NCBI GenBank assembly: GCA_019685555.1
Contig: JABFQN010000001.1
Location: 164,552-228,551, forward strand
Reading direction: 5' to 3'
DNA: 64,000 bases
Source of the DNA: Candidatus Bathyarchaeota archaeon A05DMB-3
GTDB lineage: Archaea; Thermoproteota; Bathyarchaeia; Bathyarchaeales; Bathycorpusculaceae
Part shown: in pieces, positions 15,287-23,283 of the stretch
Numbering within the stretch: the first letter of the stretch is position 1
Layout: the number at the start of each line of letters is the position of its first letter
Program-made: the position numbers and the translations under genes
The notes under the pieces: generated by a model
The model's input: the letters and a program-made list of their open reading frames with translations, nothing else
What the model was told of the DNA's origin: nothing
Database searches by the model: none

Positions 15287-16471
15287 ATGACTGATGTTGA
15301 CGGATTAATCGACGCAATAGTTTCGAAAAATCCAATGGTTTCAAGGGACAAGCTTTTGAAGAGGCTTGAAGAGGAGCGGAAAAAGTCTGGGGGTTTAATT
15401 TCTGATGAGGTTTTGTTGCGGATGGTTGCAGCCGAGTTCGGCGTTGAAATTTCACATGAAACCTTTACGCCTTCTACGCCTTTAATAGCAAGCCTTGTTC
15501 CAGGCTTAAATGACGTGACTGTTGTCGGAAGAGTCATCGCTGTTTTTCCAGCTAAAATTTCCGATAAAAAGAATAGGCGGGTAAGATTTGCAAGTATGAT
15601 TGTCGCCGATAAAAGCGGCACAATGCGGGTTGTCTTATGGAATGACAAGGCTGAATTTGCGGACCCAGACAAAATAAGGGTTGGGCAGATTGTAAGGTTT
15701 TCCCACGGATATACTAAGGAGGGACGTCTGGGACATGTGGAACTTCACATAGGCGAAAAAGGAGAAGTTGACGCTAACCCAAAAGGCTTTAAAGCTGACG
15801 ATTACCCGACAATTAAGGAACTTTCAACAAAAATTGGGGCAATCACCAACGCTTTCAAAAACAAGAGGGTGAACCTCATAGGAGAGGTTAGGGAAATCTT
15901 CCAAGAATCCACTTTTGAGAGGAAAGACAAAACCATAGGAAAAGTTGCACGCTTTATTTTAGCAGATGAAACAGGTGAAATTCCCGTTGTGGTTTGGAAC
16001 GAGAAAGTCGACGAGGTTAAGGAAATCCTCAAAAAAGGGTTTAAACTACAAGTTGTGAACGCCAAGGCAAAAAAGGCGTTAAACGGAAAAATGGAAATTC
16101 ACGCAGATAATGAAACCTACATAGACCTTTTCAAACATGAAAAAAGTTTCCAGAAAATAGCCAATCTAAAAGAAGGAATGAAAAACGTTAACGTGGAAGG
16201 CGAGGTAATAACCAAACCAATTTTAAGGGAAGTGAAAACATCCAGAAACGAAACCGTAAAACTGGCGGTTTTTGAGATAAAAGACGAAACGGGAAGAATC
16301 TGGGTTTCAGCATGGCGCAAAAACGCCGAAAAAACCACAAACCTAAAACTTGGCGAAAAAATAATCATAAAAAACGCCTACGTTAAGAAGGGGTTTGGAG
16401 ATCAACCTGAAATATCAACAAGAAACACATCAGCAATAGAAATTCTTTCAAGAACAAGAATTAAAACCTAA
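15287..16471 (+). CDS. replication protein A-like ssDNA-binding protein, three OB folds
   Basis: An archaeal RPA large-subunit-like protein that binds single-stranded DNA in replication and repair. After an N-terminal helical region, three OB-fold repeats are recognisable by their recurring strand pairs: VVGRVIAVFPAKISDKK...GTMRVVLWNDKA, LIGEVREIFQESTFERK...GEIPVVVWNEKV, and VEGEVITKPILREVKTS...GRIWVSAWRKNA. There is no zinc finger. Reading frames extend back into the tRNA-Lys gene, but the real start is probably ATG 15287; TTG 15278 and GTG 15269 are alternatives. It is monocistronic after the tRNA. Confidence 0.88.
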   Translation: MTDVDGLIDAIVSKNPMVSRDKLLKRLEEERKKSGGLISDEVLLRMVAAEFGVEISHETFTPSTPLIASLVPGLNDVTVVGRVIAVFPAKISDKKNRRVRFASMIVADKSGTMRVVLWNDKAEFADPDKIRVGQIVRFSHGYTKEGRLGHVELHIGEKGEVDANPKGFKADDYPTIKELSTKIGAITNAFKNKRVNLIGEVREIFQESTFERKDKTIGKVARFILADETGEIPVVVWNEKVDEVKEILKKGFKLQVVNAKAKKALNGKMEIHADNETYIDLFKHEKSFQKIANLKEGMKNVNVEGEVITKPILREVKTSRNETVKLAVFEIKDETGRIWVSAWRKNAEKTTNLKLGEKIIIKNAYVKKGFGDQPEISTRNTSAIEILSRTRIKT

Positions 16472-16505
16472 CCGTGCTGATAATTATTTTAGGAGAACAA
16501 CATCT

Positions 16506-16925
16506 TTGCAAGCCTTAAACAAACTCATCCTTATACAGTTCACAATTTATGCAGCTATTTGTATGTTGGGATTCATTTCATGGATGCTAGCCCTTACTGA
16601 CAACTTGGCGATTCTTGAGAGAATTGTCGGCGAGTATTTTCATGGGCACATTGTAAGATGGACTGGGCAATTTCCTCTTTGGGGAATCTTAGCGCTAATA
16701 AGCGCCTTCTTATCAATTTTCGCCGCATACCTCTTATGGCATTTAAAGCGGGAAGGAGCATACTTCGGCATAGTTTCCTTCCTTTTAGGATTTGCAACCA
16801 ACCTACTCTTTGCCCAAAACATACTTGTCCACACCCTCATAGGAATCCTCATCGGCTGGACACTGCTAGCGCCCCTCGCAGTTGCATGGAGAAGTTTGAA
16901 AAGGAAGGAAAACAAAGGCAGCTAA
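16506..16925 (+). CDS. hypothetical four-helix membrane protein
   Basis: A 139-residue hydrophobic protein with four predicted membrane segments (about residues 8-30, 55-75, 82-100 and 108-128) and a basic C-terminus (RSLKRKENKGS). It starts at TTG 16506 after an AGGAG sequence. It lies between the RPA gene and a tRNA gene on the other strand. I recognise no family or catalytic motif. Confidence 0.6.
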   Translation: MQALNKLILIQFTIYAAICMLGFISWMLALTDNLAILERIVGEYFHGHIVRWTGQFPLWGILALISAFLSIFAAYLLWHLKREGAYFGIVSFLLGFATNLLFAQNILVHTLIGILIGWTLLAPLAVAWRSLKRKENKGS

Positions 16926-16936
16926 GCTTAAGGTGG

Positions 16937-17048
16937 TGGTGCCGGGGGCGGGATTCGAGCCCGCGACCTCTGGACATAAGGCGCTATGCCCCGTTCGTGT
17001 TCTCCAGATTATGAGTCTGGCGCCCATTCCAGGCTAGGCTACCCCGGC
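16937..17048 (-). tRNA. elongator tRNA-Met(CAT) with an intron in the variable-loop region
   Basis: Read on the minus strand, acceptor GCCGGGG pairs with CCCCGGC, then A and an encoded CCA. The anticodon stem-loop CCAGA-CTCATAA-TCTGG is uninterrupted. The five-base variable loop AGGTC is reached only by removing 34 bases, most likely 16968-17001. Central helix CTGG/CCAG lies between the bulges AG|A and AG|G, with ACA/TGT continuing into the intron, so the motif is partial bulge-helix-bulge. T-arm GCGGG/CCCGC is normal. GCCGGGG acceptors are typical of archaeal elongator tRNA-Met. Confidence 0.88.
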
Positions 17049-17092
17049 AACTTTTTTGACTGCCCCGATACACTTTCACATGCGCTTCCTAA

Positions 17093-17692
17093 AAAACATT
17101 AAGTCGTCTTTTTGGCAAACGTATTCGAACCCTGCCTCCAGGAACATACAACGTCAAAGTTAGAGCACAAGACTCCTATGGTGCTTGGAGTGGTTGGTCT
17201 TATCCCTGTGTAGTGAATATAGAATTCAAACAAACCTATTCGCTGACAGTGCTTGCTTATAATCAGTATGGTTACTCCGGCTATGTACCGCTTTATATAG
17301 ACGGCCAGTATGTTGGAACCACTGGCTACACATACACCGTAACAGCGGGAGACCATCAGATCTACGTTGAAAGTCCCCTCTACGAAGGCTGCTTGATCCA
17401 TGTTTTCCAATGTTACTATTACGACGGTAACTGTGACTACAACCATGTTTCCCGAGGGTTTGCGCAAAAACTAAACATGGACAATAACCTTCCATATACC
17501 GAGAAAGACTTCCAAAATGCCTTAAGGCTTATAGACTGGAATGCTGAAGTTATCCTTTTCCCGCCTTCTTGTCTGCTTAAGCTTGAAAGTCTCACCTGGT
17601 TTCACCCGGTTTCTGTTTGCACTTTAGAAACCGGGGTGGAAGAAAATACTTTAACCAGACGAGTTCGCCTGCAAAGTCGCGAAGAGTATTGA
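17093..17692 (+). pseudogene. remnant of a repeat-rich archaeal surface protein
   Basis: An open frame runs from just after a stop at 17090, but its coding character starts abruptly mid-domain (PGTYNVKVRAQDSYGAWSGW), with no start codon where a gene should begin. The stretch LTVLAYNQYGYSG...YIDGQYVGTTGYTYTVTAGDH is a PEGA/Ig-like carbohydrate- or surface-protein repeat common in large archaeal exported proteins. After about 17440 the sequence no longer resembles such a protein. I interpret it as the truncated end of a lost large surface-protein gene. A GTG at 17213 could in principle still start a 159-residue product. Confidence 0.55.
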
Positions 17693-17774
17693 TGAAGTTA
17701 AAGAGCTTGTGGAGGCTGGATTCGAGTATGTATGCGACTACAATGAGTTCAAGGTTTTCAGGAAACGCAAGTAG
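17655..17774 (+). pseudogene. C-terminal remnant of an archaeal tyrosine integrase
   Basis: About 39 codons end at TAG 17772, reading from PDEFACKVAKSIDEVKEL to GFEYVCDYNEFKVFRKRK. From memory, this closely resembles the conserved C-terminal tail of archaeal XerC/D-like integrases, which end in a similar FEYV...LFRKRK. An in-frame stop (17652) lies just before it and no catalytic core is present, so the gene is dead. It ends 30 bases from the 3' end of tRNA-Pro, a standard integration site for archaeal elements. Confidence 0.55.
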
Positions 17775-17804
17775 GCCATAAAAGAATGGGGATGCTGGGT
17801 TTCG

Positions 17805-17904
17805 TGGTGGGGTAGCTGGGATTTGAACCCAGGACCGCCAGCGCTCTGGACAGCAAGCCGCGTTCCCCAGGCTGGTATCCTTGACCAAGCTAGACGACTA
17901 CCCC
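17805..17904 (-). tRNA. tRNA-Pro(GGG) with a canonical 37/38 intron
   Basis: On the minus strand, acceptor GGGGTAG pairs with CTACCCC, then A and encoded CCA. Anticodon stem CCAGC/GCTGG and T-stem CTGGG/CCCAG are perfect, and the variable loop is CGGTC. A 21-base intron (17844-17864) interrupts the loop after G37. The splice motif is clear: exon CTGG pairs with intron CCAG, with bulges GG|A and AG|C. The mature loop is CTGGGGC, with anticodon GGG. The 3' end abuts the integrase remnant. Confidence 0.9.
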
Positions 17905-18011
17905 GCTATTCGTACAAATACACAGACTTTCTTCTTATTTTTCTTTTTCATATTCATGTTTGTTTGGCTTTGAAAACCGTCAATAGCGCCTCTATCCTCT
18001 AATTTTCAGTT

Positions 18012-18338
18012 TTAGTGCGCTTTGTTGCTGTTGTTTTCTTTTTGGACTGGTTTTGTTGATATCTCCCTTATTAAGGGTTCTTGTTTGCCGCCTTCTATCT
18101 CTATTTTTGCGTTTGGATATTGCCTTTCAAGCTGTTTTCTAAGCGCGTTTACATCTGTGTCTTTGTCGACTTTGGCTCTTACTTTTGTGCCTTCTGGGGT
18201 TTGGATTACGCTTATGGAGTAGCCGCTTGTGAAGGTTTCTTCTGGAAAATCTTTGAAAAAGTCTTCTATGTCGCTGAAAATGGAGCCTTCGAAAAACTCG
18301 TCTATGGGGCTACGTCTCCGTCTTTTTTCTGTTGGCAA
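18012..18338 (-). CDS. small conserved-looking hypothetical protein
   Basis: A 108-residue soluble protein with a basic N-terminus (MPTEKRRRRSP), an acidic-aromatic segment (FEGSIFSDIEDFFKDFPEE), and a compact alpha/beta stretch with alternating strands (YSISVIQTPEGTKVRAKVD) followed by a helix. A lysine/asparagine-rich tail ends it. The pattern could be a small chaperone-like or binding domain, but I do not recognise it. It diverges from purE. Confidence 0.55.
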   Translation of the reverse strand: MPTEKRRRRSPIDEFFEGSIFSDIEDFFKDFPEETFTSGYSISVIQTPEGTKVRAKVDKDTDVNALRKQLERQYPNAKIEIEGGKQEPLIREISTKPVQKENNSNKAH

Positions 18339-18452
18339 GACGCACCACCATTAAAATGAAAGGTTAGGGGCGTGCTTAAAAACTTAACCAGTGAAGGCTT
18401 TATGCTAAAGGTTAATAAAGGCTTTAGTTAAATGCCTAATTCGTGAGGTTAG

Positions 18453-18935
18453 ATGGTTGGAAAAGTCGCCATTTTGATGGGTTCTGAGAAAGACTTGGAG
18501 TTTGCAAGAGAAATTGGCAAGTATTTGGAGGCTTTCGGTTTGGCCTACGAACTCCGAGTGGCTTCAGCCCATAAAACGCCGGAAAAAGTTCTGAAGGTTA
18601 TAAGCGAATATGAAGATGAAAATGTTGTTTATATTACGGTGGCTGGTAGATCTAACGCTTTAAGTGCTTTTGTGGATGCTAACACCGTCAAACCTGTTAT
18701 TGCTTGTCCGCCGTATTCGGAAAGGTTTGCTGGCGCCGACATTTTCTCTTCGCTGAGGGTTCCCAGCGGCATAGGCTCTGTGGTTATTCTTGAGCCTGAA
18801 GGTGCCGCTATAGCCGCGGCAAAAATCTTTGCTTTGCAAGATAAGCGGTTGGCTGAGCGCATAGGCAAGTATCAGCTGGAAAAGAAGAGGGAACTTGAAA
18901 AGGCGGATGAGGCTGCAAGAAAGCTTAAGAAGTGA
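18453..18935 (+). CDS. purE: phosphoribosylaminoimidazole carboxylase, PurE (class II-like)
   Basis: PurE acts in purine synthesis on the carboxylation of AIR. The 160 residues begin with VAILMGSEKDLEFAREIG and continue with the substrate loop RVASAHKTPEKV. The central motif is AGRSNALSAFVDANTVKPVI followed by SSLRVPSGIG. This AGRSN...SSLRVPSGIG version matches class II PurE (AIR carboxylase using CO2 directly, as in animal PAICS), rather than the AGGAAHLPG motif of class I mutases. The stop overlaps the GTG of purC as GTGA, so the two are co-translated. Confidence 0.9.
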   Translation: MVGKVAILMGSEKDLEFAREIGKYLEAFGLAYELRVASAHKTPEKVLKVISEYEDENVVYITVAGRSNALSAFVDANTVKPVIACPPYSERFAGADIFSSLRVPSGIGSVVILEPEGAAIAAAKIFALQDKRLAERIGKYQLEKKRELEKADEAARKLKK

Positions 18936-19999
18936 GAGGCGTCCCAATGGGCAGTGTTAAAGATTTAGAAGTTGTTAAGAAGCCTACGAAAACTCGGATG
19001 GGTGTGGGGCGTTTTCATTTTTCAGACCGCTACTCAGTTTTTGACTGGGGGGAAATGCCAGACCATATCGACGGGAAAGGTGCAGCCCTATGCTTAATGG
19101 GGGCCTACTGTTTCGAGAGGTTGGAGGAAAAAGGCATAATGACTCACTACCGAGGCTTGGTGGACGACAAGGGGCGGGTTGTATGTTTCGACGAATTGGA
19201 TAAACCAACAAACGTTATGGAATTCCACATGGTGAACGTTTATAGACCAAAGGCTTATGTGGAAAGTGGTGTGCTGAAATACGATTACAGCGTTTACAAG
19301 CCTTCGCTTAAGAACTTTCTAATTCCGCTGGAAATAATTTATAGAAACGGCTTACCAGAAGGCTCATCAGTTTTCAAAAGGCTTGAAAAAGGATTGGTTA
19401 CGCTGGAGGAGCTTGGCTTAGACCATTACCCAAAAGCCGGCGAAAGACTTGCCAAACCAATTTTTGATGTGAGCACAAAGCTTGAGGAAGGAGACCGTTA
19501 CATAACATGGCGGGAAGCCCAGCAGCTGGCGGGCTTAACAGACAGCGAACTCGAAGAGGTTAAAACCGTGCTTTTAAAAGTTGACGAGACGATTACGGAG
19601 ATTGCCTCAAAAGCGGGTTTAGTGAATGAAGACGGCAAAATCGAGTTAGCCTTCGACGATAAGAGAAGGCTTATGGTGGCAGATGTTGTCGGCACGTTAG
19701 ACGAGTGCCGATTCACCTATCAAGGGCTTCATGTAAGCAAGGAAATAGCCCGCATATATTATAGGCGAACGGAATGGGCGAAAGAGGTGGAAAACGCCAA
19801 GCAAAAGGCAAAAGAACAAGGCTTAGAAGACTGGAAAAGGCTGGTTAAGACGAAAACGCCAAAACTAGAACCAAAACTGAAAATGTTGATAAGCCAAATG
19901 TATATGGCAACAACAAACGAAATCACTGGGAAAAAACTGTTCAAAGTACCAAAACTTCCGGAAATAATAAGAAAATTACAAAAAGTTGAAGCAGCTTAA
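18932..19999 (+). CDS. purC: SAICAR synthetase
   Basis: PurC joins aspartate to CAIR in purine synthesis, using ATP. The 355-residue protein shows GVGRFHFSDRYSVFDWGEMPDHIDGKG near the N-terminus (nucleotide-binding and catalytic Asp region), and LIPLEIIYRNGLPEGSS in the middle, the family's substrate motif. It is longer than bacterial PurC (about 240), with an extended C-terminal helical region. GTG 18932 overlaps the purE stop, and ATG 18947 is an alternative start. purE and purC form a two-gene operon, with purP nearby on the other strand. Confidence 0.92.
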   Translation: MRGVPMGSVKDLEVVKKPTKTRMGVGRFHFSDRYSVFDWGEMPDHIDGKGAALCLMGAYCFERLEEKGIMTHYRGLVDDKGRVVCFDELDKPTNVMEFHMVNVYRPKAYVESGVLKYDYSVYKPSLKNFLIPLEIIYRNGLPEGSSVFKRLEKGLVTLEELGLDHYPKAGERLAKPIFDVSTKLEEGDRYITWREAQQLAGLTDSELEEVKTVLLKVDETITEIASKAGLVNEDGKIELAFDDKRRLMVADVVGTLDECRFTYQGLHVSKEIARIYYRRTEWAKEVENAKQKAKEQGLEDWKRLVKTKTPKLEPKLKMLISQMYMATTNEITGKKLFKVPKLPEIIRKLQKVEAA

Positions 20000-20000
20000 T

Positions 20001-20675
20001 TTATTGGCTTGTTGTTCTTTTTTGGTATTCTGAGAGGAATGCTTCCAAAAATTTCTCAATAGTCTTTCTGAACTCTTTCAGTTCTTTGGATATGTCCCCA
20101 TATTTTTCAGCCATATCCTTAAAATTTTTGTTTGTATCTTCTCTGAAACCCTTCAACTCGTCGCCAAAAACCTTCAGTTCCTTCGATGTATTTTCGTATT
20201 TTTCAGCTAATTCCTTAAAACTTACGTTTGTATCCTTCCTAAAACCTTTCATTTCATCTCTAAAACCAACAAAATATAATTTACCAAACTCGTGGTCTTC
20301 GAGGGTTGCCCTTTCGAAAATTGAAAGCTCTTCTACGCTATAGTCTATTTCAAACTCTTTATATGGTTTCCATGCAGGCTTATAATTTGGGTCTCCTTCA
20401 AAAAAGCATTTAATCTCTGAAACGTTAATGCTCAGAAAATCTTCGGGTTTGGCTTTTCTGTCAATTTTCTTCAAAAACTCTTCAATCTTGTTTTTTGAGC
20501 CTTCACAGAAGATCTCCACCTTTGTATCCTCTAAATTCCTAACCAACCCCTTCAAACCCAACTGTCTAGCAATCTGTTTAACTAAGGCTCTGTAACCGAC
20601 ACCTTGAACAACTCCATCGACAGCAATTCTAGCCTTAACCAACCTAACAACCAGCTTCAAAGGTTTCAAAGCCAA
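20001..20675 (-). CDS. acylphosphatase domain with a C-terminal coiled-coil repeat tail
   Basis: Residues ~14-110 form an acylphosphatase fold (KARIAVDGVVQGVGYRALVK with the catalytic Arg, and GLVRNLEDTKVEIFCEG with the catalytic Asn). The segment ~110-140 is a linker. Residues ~140-215 hold two near-identical heptad units of about 33 residues (FRDEMKGFRKDTNVSFKELA and GDELKGFREDTNKNFKDMA), each with EKY and SKELK, predicting a coiled coil. Single-domain acylphosphatases are about 90 residues, so the tail more than doubles the protein and may mediate oligomerisation or partner binding. It shares an intergenic junction with purC (convergent). Confidence 0.82.
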   Translation of the reverse strand: MALKPLKLVVRLVKARIAVDGVVQGVGYRALVKQIARQLGLKGLVRNLEDTKVEIFCEGSKNKIEEFLKKIDRKAKPEDFLSINVSEIKCFFEGDPNYKPAWKPYKEFEIDYSVEELSIFERATLEDHEFGKLYFVGFRDEMKGFRKDTNVSFKELAEKYENTSKELKVFGDELKGFREDTNKNFKDMAEKYGDISKELKEFRKTIEKFLEAFLSEYQKRTTSQ

Positions 20676-20723
20676 TAATATAACATTTTCCTTTTTGAAA
20701 AATGAGAGGTTTTAGGCAAAAGC

Positions 20724-22157
20724 CTATGTTACTAGTTCGTGGAGTTGGTTTGTTTTCCATGCGCGTCTGATTTCTAGGGCTATGCGGTCTCCTGTGCTCA
20801 TTCGCCGTTTATATTTTGCATTTGCGTATTGGGAGCCTATTCCCATGTGGACGTTGGTTCCTCCTCCGTGGCGTAAGGCTACGTCTTGGGTTACTGGTAT
20901 GTGCATGTAGGGGTCTCGGGCTTCTGGCACATCATATAAGCCGTAGTCTGCTGCGGTTTTGGCTTCCACTCCGCTTGTGAAATCCAACTTAACTGTTGGT
21001 TTTAGCTCGTATTTGCTAACACGGTCCCATGTGATAAGCGTCTGCAAGCACCATGCGCCTATTATGCCTGGATAGGCGTGTTCTCTGCATGCCAGCAAAA
21101 AGCGGTCGGCGTAGCGTTGCACATCTTTCAGCAACGATTCTCTTAGGCTTAGAATGGCGTGGGCTGTAACCTCGAAGGAGGGAATCTTTTTGATTTTCTG
21201 CTGGACATCTGATGGAAGCCTCTTTAATCCGTCTAGGATGGTTTCTCTCCGCTCGTCTATGGACAGAAACTGGTTTGCCAAGCAAGTTCTGGCTTCTTCA
21301 AGGCTTACGTTATACAGTTTTGCAAACCAGTCTTCCACGTCTCCCCAATCGCTTTTAGCGTCTAACGGTGAGAAGAAGAAGTTAAAGTTAGCGTGGGGAC
21401 CCAAAACAATCTGTTCCACCCGCGCGTTTTTCAGCGACTCCTCGTTGAGGTTTCCAGCTTTGACTTCTCTTGCAACTTTCTCCTCCAAGTCCCGTGAGTC
21501 TGCAGCGAAAATGAATTCTCTTTCAAACACTCTGTGGGCGTGTTCAGCCTTCAAAAGCATAGGCTCTTCAATGAACTCTTTAAAGCTTATTCCGTCCTTG
21601 TGGACCTCATACTTGTAGGATTTTGGATAAGGAATGTCAGCTTGCTCTGCAAACCAGTAGTAGTCCTTTTCAATTTCGCCACGGTTCTCGATTTTTAGAA
21701 GGGTTCTGGAGCCCACAATTGGCACTGCAAACTGGTTTTCAATTACACTGCAGTGTTCGTCTCCGCCTACATAGACGGAGAATGCCCTATTTGGAATCTG
21801 CAAACACTCAAGTTCTACAAGCTCGTCAACGTATTTGACAATGTCTGAATACTTGTCTAGTATTAAAATCACGCTTTTCCAGTCGCCGTTCTTCTTTACA
21901 TCCTTCAAGTCGTTTACAACGCGTAAGTCTCGCCTAACAAGGCTCGGCAAGTCTTCAATAAGCTCGTCTGGTTTCCCCACCATAGGGTTCTGAAGGTATA
22001 TTCGCGCTCTTCCAGGCGTCGTGTAAATTATGCTTCTTAATCCGTAGTTGCGTTGTCCCTGCCAAGCATCCAAAGCCGAATGGGAACCAAGGTTAAGCCC
22101 AATGGGTTCTTCATATTTTTTGGCTATTTCCTGCATTTCCTCTCTGCTTATGACCAT
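20724..22157 (-). CDS. purP: PurP-family formate-dependent AICAR ligase
   Basis: This ATP-grasp enzyme of archaeal purine synthesis formylates AICAR with formate and ATP, replacing the folate-dependent step. At 477 residues it is longer than typical PurP (about 360). Recognisable parts are LNLGSHSALDAWQGQRNYGL near the N-terminus, the ATP-grasp lid region, PHANFNFFFSPLDAK near residues 250-264, and the C-terminal VALRHGGGTNVHMGIGSQY. It could be a PurP paralogue with a different amine substrate, since archaea often have several PurP-like genes. Its proximity to purE-purC supports a purine role. Confidence 0.82.
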   Translation of the reverse strand: MVISREEMQEIAKKYEEPIGLNLGSHSALDAWQGQRNYGLRSIIYTTPGRARIYLQNPMVGKPDELIEDLPSLVRRDLRVVNDLKDVKKNGDWKSVILILDKYSDIVKYVDELVELECLQIPNRAFSVYVGGDEHCSVIENQFAVPIVGSRTLLKIENRGEIEKDYYWFAEQADIPYPKSYKYEVHKDGISFKEFIEEPMLLKAEHAHRVFEREFIFAADSRDLEEKVAREVKAGNLNEESLKNARVEQIVLGPHANFNFFFSPLDAKSDWGDVEDWFAKLYNVSLEEARTCLANQFLSIDERRETILDGLKRLPSDVQQKIKKIPSFEVTAHAILSLRESLLKDVQRYADRFLLACREHAYPGIIGAWCLQTLITWDRVSKYELKPTVKLDFTSGVEAKTAADYGLYDVPEARDPYMHIPVTQDVALRHGGGTNVHMGIGSQYANAKYKRRMSTGDRIALEIRRAWKTNQLHELVT

Positions 22158-22298
22158 TCAAACCACGTGGCTAAATTCAAAAAAGTAGGTTTTAAACCTT
22201 TTTGACAAGAGCTTGTATAGTCAATAGAAGTTTTTTCCATATACAATTATAAGGAGCGGATGAGGTTTTCCTTTCGGGGAGAAAGGAGAGACGCATAA

Positions 22299-22490
22299 TT
22301 GTCTGAATCCTACGGCTGGCTCTTCATCGACTTCATTCCACTGCTTTATGAAAAACGAAGAGTTGCAAGGCAACTTCAAGTGGAAACTTGGCTGGATTTA
22401 ACCCAACTTTTAAGCGAGTTAAGGCTTGAATTGGCAGATGGAGGAACAAGCACGCAAAGTAATGGAGCGAAAGTTGATTACATCGTTTAG
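22299..22490 (+). CDS. possible small hypothetical protein
   Basis: A 63-codon frame starts at TTG 22299, shortly after a purine-rich GGGGAGAAAGGAGAGA that would serve as a strong ribosome-binding site. An AT-rich TATA-like stretch lies about 50 bases upstream. The product opens MSESYGWLFIDFIPLLYEK and then has an amphipathic helix. It overlaps the stop of the convergent kinase gene by 4 bases. No family is recognised, and it may not be translated. Confidence 0.35.
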   Translation: MSESYGWLFIDFIPLLYEKRRVARQLQVETWLDLTQLLSELRLELADGGTSTQSNGAKVDYIV

Positions 22491-23275
22491 AGTTCGCAGA
22501 CTTTTAGCAGTTTTTCAAAGTTTTGGCGTTTTCCGTCAGCCTTATACTGCCTTAAAGCTTCTATGACAGCCTCTTTGTCTTTGCCGCCGAGTTTTTGGGC
22601 TATTTTCTCTGCAACGGCGCCGCTGATGAAGAGAAACTGGGTAATAGATGTGACGTTGGAAGGTTTTCTGTTTAAGCTTGCAGTTTCAAAGTCCACTAGG
22701 AATGGTTTGCCTTCGCCATCAATTATTATGTGTTTTGGGGCGTGGCTTAATTCGCCATGGTCTAAACCCGCCTTATCCAAACGCCAACACTGCTCCAAAA
22801 CATCCCTCAGAACCCTTTTCAAAAGAGCCCTTTTTCTACACTTTTCCAGCCACTGCGGAAGCAAACCGCCATCTATAAACTGCATCAAAAGAAAATTGTC
22901 GCTAAAGCCTAAAAGCTTCGGTCCAACACTTACCGAATTAGCCACTTTAAGCATTTCTGCTTCCCGCTGCATCCCAGCGCGGTCAGCGTCAACCCTTCGA
23001 ATTTTTAAGGCTAACTTTTCATTATTCCGGTAGGCTTTTACAACAACGCCCACACAGCCTTTCCCCAAAACAGGCACATTAAAAGCCTGTTTTTCTCCGC
23101 CGAATTCTAGGGCTGAAACGCCAAGCCTCTTCAATTCCCCTAAACGTTTTTGCAGTTCAGCCTTGCTGGACTTAGGATAGCACATAATAGAAGCGTATGG
23201 CTCTTCGCAAAGCCTTTCAAGAGAAATTAACAAGCTTCCAGTGCCCATTTCAAACTGGCATATCCTACTCAACAT
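22487..23275 (-). CDS. predicted archaeal Ser/Thr-type protein kinase (RIO-like fold)
   Basis: A 262-residue eukaryotic-like kinase of the archaeal COG2112 type. The glycine loop is GKGCVGVVVKAYR (near residues 71-83), with Lys in LALKIRR. The catalytic loop reads LDHGELSHAPKHIIID (near 174-189) and the metal-binding segment FLVDFETAS (near 194-202). The HGEL...H layout replaces the usual HRD, as in lipopolysaccharide/RIO-like kinases. The target is unknown. It is close to the MBL hydrolase gene on the same strand (8-base gap), so they are probably co-transcribed. Confidence 0.8.
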   Translation of the reverse strand: MLSRICQFEMGTGSLLISLERLCEEPYASIMCYPKSSKAELQKRLGELKRLGVSALEFGGEKQAFNVPVLGKGCVGVVVKAYRNNEKLALKIRRVDADRAGMQREAEMLKVANSVSVGPKLLGFSDNFLLMQFIDGGLLPQWLEKCRKRALLKRVLRDVLEQCWRLDKAGLDHGELSHAPKHIIIDGEGKPFLVDFETASLNRKPSNVTSITQFLFISGAVAEKIAQKLGGKDKEAVIEALRQYKADGKRQNFEKLLKVCEL

Positions 23276-23283
23276 TTAAACCT

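Noticed and set aside
15132..15455. Minus-strand open frame covering tRNA-Lys and the start of the RPA gene
   Set aside because: It runs through a well-folded tRNA and the coding strand of RPA; no protein family is seen.
16937..17048. Canonical 37/38 intron in tRNA-Met
   Set aside because: The anticodon stem-loop CCAGA-CTCATAA-TCTGG is already contiguous; the extra bases lie after it, so the intron must be in the variable region.
17592..17888. Minus-strand open frame overlapping tRNA-Pro
   Set aside because: Most of its N-terminal part is the tRNA gene itself; the rest falls in decayed sequence.
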